From the NCBI GenBank assembly GCA_041485385.1, contig JBGPJM010000023.1, positions 1-37,860 on the forward strand: a DNA stretch of 37,860 nt. Direction: 5' to 3'. Position numbers and translations under genes: made by a program. This stretch comes from JBGPJM01 sp041485385. GTDB taxonomy: Bacteria > Planctomycetota > Phycisphaerae > Phycisphaerales > UBA1924. This document shows positions 36,167-37,860 of the stretch, piece by piece. Every line of letters begins with the position of its first letter. The stretch's first letter is position 1. The notes beneath the pieces were generated by a model. It had not been told where the DNA came from. It was given only the letters and a program-made list of their open reading frames with translations, and did not search any database.

Positions 36167-36593
36167 CCCGGTCAGGCTGATGATGGGGGGACCGATCCTC
36201 CGAAGCGGATCGCCCCCGAGCGGGCGAGGATGCCGCGCGAGTGTGCGGGAAATGCCCTGGTCAGCGATGGCAGGCTGGGGAAGAGGTGTCGACCCGGTGG
36301 GCATCGGCCAACTGTAGGCGTTTCGGATCTGTGCACACGGTGTGACAGACGGCCCACGCGCGCGCATTCTTGGGGACCTCCAAGCGGGCGTTGGAGGGAT
36401 GTGCTAGGGTGTGGCTCCTGCAAGAACCGATATTCCGGGGGAGAAGGCGGTCCCGGCGCGGCCGGTCGGATGGACGTAGTCATTGGACACGCTACCGTCT
36501 GGCCCATCGGTTTCTCTCTGAACCGCCCGGAAGAGGTCGTCGTAACAGGCACTCCGGCAACCACCAGCTGCAAGATGACGAAGGAGCGGGGTA
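36167..36593. other. Divergent intergenic region, lipA / polysaccharide export gene
   Basis: This 427-base gap between two divergent starts should hold both promoters and has no convincing one. It contains the inverted repeat at 36377-36397 (listed separately) and, at its end, AAGGAG (36581-36586), a textbook ribosome site seven bases before the GTG start of the export gene. I compared it by eye with c-di-GMP riboswitch cores and found no match. Confidence 0.4.
36377..36397. promoter_or_regulatory. Inverted repeat upstream of the export gene
   Basis: CCTCCAA (36377-36383) and TTGGAGG (36391-36397) are exact inverse complements around GCGGGCG. It lies about 200 bases before the export gene and could be a regulator-binding site or a short hairpin. 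No known operator was recognised. Confidence 0.35.
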
Positions 36594-37860
36594 GTGAGAC
36601 ACCTCGGAACGGACGCGGATCGGACGGGACTGACGCATCGCCGGAGCGATCGGCGAAAGCGCTGGGTCAAGTGTGCGGCCGCAGCGACTCTCGCCGCTGC
36701 CGCCCTGTGCGCACTGAGTGGGTGCGAGACCCCCGATTCCTTCCTTGACCCGAGCGTGCTCGGGTATTGGGAGAACACGCCGACCATGGTGCCGATCCTC
36801 AGCCGCCTGGACGCCATCGAGGGCCTGGCCGAGGAGTACGTCGAGGTCAGTCAGGTCGTCCGCGAGGACCTTATTGCGCAGGCTCAGGCCTATCGCCTCG
36901 GCCCGTCCGATGAAATCGAGATCACCATCCGGAACTTCAGCCAGGTCGGCCGCGATGACATGTTCCCGCGCCGAGTGGACCAGCGTGGGTACATCACGCT
37001 GCCGAATACAGCTCCGATCTACCTCCTTGGGAAGACCGATGCGGAGGCCAGGCTGGCCGTCGTCCGGGCCATCGAAGAGGCGCAGATCATCCAGAACCCA
37101 GTGGTCTCCGTGGTCACGACCGGGCAGCGCCAGCAAACCTTCAGTGTGATCGGGGCGGTTCGCAATCCGGGCCAGTACTTCATCCCCAAGCCGGACTATC
37201 GCCTGCTCGAGGCGTTGACGGCCGCGGGCGGGTTCGACGAGTCGCTCGAACATGTCTTCGTCATCCGGCAGGTGCCGCTGAGCGAGGCCGTGCAGGGCCG
37301 GGGTCCGGCGCCGGCGGATAAGCCGTCGACGACGATCAAGCCGACTCCGAAGAAGACCGGCGACCAGTTGCTGAAGGAAATCGAGGATCTCTCGACCCCG
37401 AAGAAGCCGGGCGGCGAGCCCAAGAATCCTGACGATGCGCCACTCCCCCCGCCCCCGCCGCCCGGAGGCGGCCTCGGCACGCTCAACTCCTCCCAGCCGG
37501 TGGGAGAACAGCCCCAGCCGCCGGCCCAGCCGAAACCCAAGCCGGCCATCGATCTTCCTGAGCCGCAGACACCCCCGGCGCCTTCCTCTGACCAGGCCCC
37601 GGCCGAGCCCCCGGTGAAGTCAAAGAGCAGATGGGTGTTCCTTAACGGCCAATGGGTCAGGGCCGCACGCGGGATATCACAGCCTGGCACAGGGCTTCCG
37701 GAGGGCGCCCCCCCCGGCGCGGCGGGCGAAGGGCTGATGACCCAGCGGGTCATCGAGATCCCACTGGCGCCGCTGATCGCGGGCCAGAGCGACATGAACA
37801 TCGTGATCAAGCCAGGCGACGTGGTGCGGATCCCGGTTTCGGAGAGCGGGTTGTTCTATA
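36594..37860 (+). CDS. Polysaccharide export lipoprotein (Wza-like, SLBB), 3' truncated
   Basis: The frame runs from a GTG at 36594 (AAGGAG seven bases upstream) off the right edge: 422 codons without a stop. After a basic N-terminus, a hydrophobic segment ends in the lipobox L-S-G-C, so this is a lipoprotein. Residues ~95-200 are the polysaccharide-export domain (Y-R-L-G-P-S-D-E-I-E-I-T-I, I-T-L-P-N, V-V-S-V-V-T-T-G, V-I-G-A-V-R-N-P-G-Q-Y). An SLBB segment begins L-L-E-A-L-T-A-A-G-G-F. It is then interrupted by roughly 130 Pro/Lys-rich residues containing R-W-V-F-L-N-G-Q-W-V, and resumes at I-E-I-P-L-A-P-L-I with I-K-P-G-D-V-V-R-I-P. Family members form the outer-membrane exit of exopolysaccharide export. 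Confidence 0.88.
   Translation, partial: MRHLGTDADRTGLTHRRSDRRKRWVKCAAAATLAAAALCALSGCETPDSFLDPSVLGYWENTPTMVPILSRLDAIEGLAEEYVEVSQVVREDLIAQAQAYRLGPSDEIEITIRNFSQVGRDDMFPRRVDQRGYITLPNTAPIYLLGKTDAEARLAVVRAIEEAQIIQNPVVSVVTTGQRQQTFSVIGAVRNPGQYFIPKPDYRLLEALTAAGGFDESLEHVFVIRQVPLSEAVQGRGPAPADKPSTTIKPTPKKTGDQLLKEIEDLSTPKKPGGEPKNPDDAPLPPPPPPGGGLGTLNSSQPVGEQPQPPAQPKPKPAIDLPEPQTPPAPSSDQAPAEPPVKSKSRWVFLNGQWVRAARGISQPGTGLPEGAPPGAAGEGLMTQRVIEIPLAPLIAGQSDMNIVIKPGDVVRIPVSESGLFY

Noticed and set aside
36418..36593. c-di-GMP riboswitch before the polysaccharide export gene
   Set aside because: The conserved core segments of the GEMM classes are not present by eye. A covariance search would be decisive.
36472..36748. 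A reading frame M-D-V-V-I-G-H-A-T-V upstream of the export gene
   Set aside because: It has no ribosome site and overlaps the lipoprotein signal peptide in another frame. The GTG-started frame has a perfect ribosome site and a lipobox.

Overview
The window is chromosomal DNA of a GC-rich bacterium, most likely a planctomycete of the Phycisphaerae type. This assignment is inferred from protein character: a secreted beta-propeller protein ending in two dockerin-like repeats with the N-S-Q-D-F-F-D-F-L signature, a DNRLRE protein with a PEP-CTERM-like tail, a Tat-exported NHL protein, and basic extensions on housekeeping proteins. No rRNA, tRNA, insertion sequence, phage gene or CRISPR array was found.

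Layout. (1) 1-7071: a DUF4349 protein cut by the left edge, the propeller/dockerin protein, pyruvate phosphate dikinase (ppdK), the DNRLRE surface protein, then a gene-free stretch with a near-consensus promoter and an array of 10-bp repeats. (2) 7072-8999: pabB (aminodeoxychorismate synthase component I) overlapping a Nudix hydrolase, a probable folate pair. (3) 9090-26259: about 17 kb of glycan and surface-modification genes. It holds two family-2 glycosyltransferases, an HldE-like nucleotidyltransferase/kinase fusion in inverted domain order, a CgeB-like glycosyltransferase, a sulfotransferase, a methyltransferase-Rossmann-methyltransferase fusion, a single methyltransferase, a 2-oxoglutarate/Fe(II) oxygenase, a GSCFA protein, and two head-to-head family-4 glycosyltransferases. 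Three of these otherwise different proteins carry the same ~100-residue module with a G-x-G-[RK]-H-T loop. (4) 26460-35003: PilZ protein, NadA, diacylglycerol-kinase-like lipid kinase, HU-family protein with a clear promoter, a predicted outer-membrane barrel, ArfB-like ribosome rescue factor, a PfkB sugar kinase with an NHL protein upstream, RNase III lacking one canonical metal-binding Asp, and ribosomal protein bL34 with a strong terminator. (5) 35189-37860: lipoyl synthase (lipA) and a GTG-started polysaccharide-export lipoprotein cut by the right edge.

How they fit together. The 9-26 kb block looks like a factory for decorated surface glycan: sugar activation (HldE-like), several transferases, and tailoring by methylation, sulfation and oxidation. 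The Wza-like lipoprotein at the right edge opens what is probably an export locus. The rest is central metabolism and cofactor synthesis (PPDK, folate, NAD, lipoate) and translation or RNA housekeeping. The most unusual observations are the repeated G-x-G-[RK]-H-T module, the RNase III active-site substitution, the 10-bp repeat array in the putative pabB leader, and a long proline-rich insertion inside the export protein's SLBB region.
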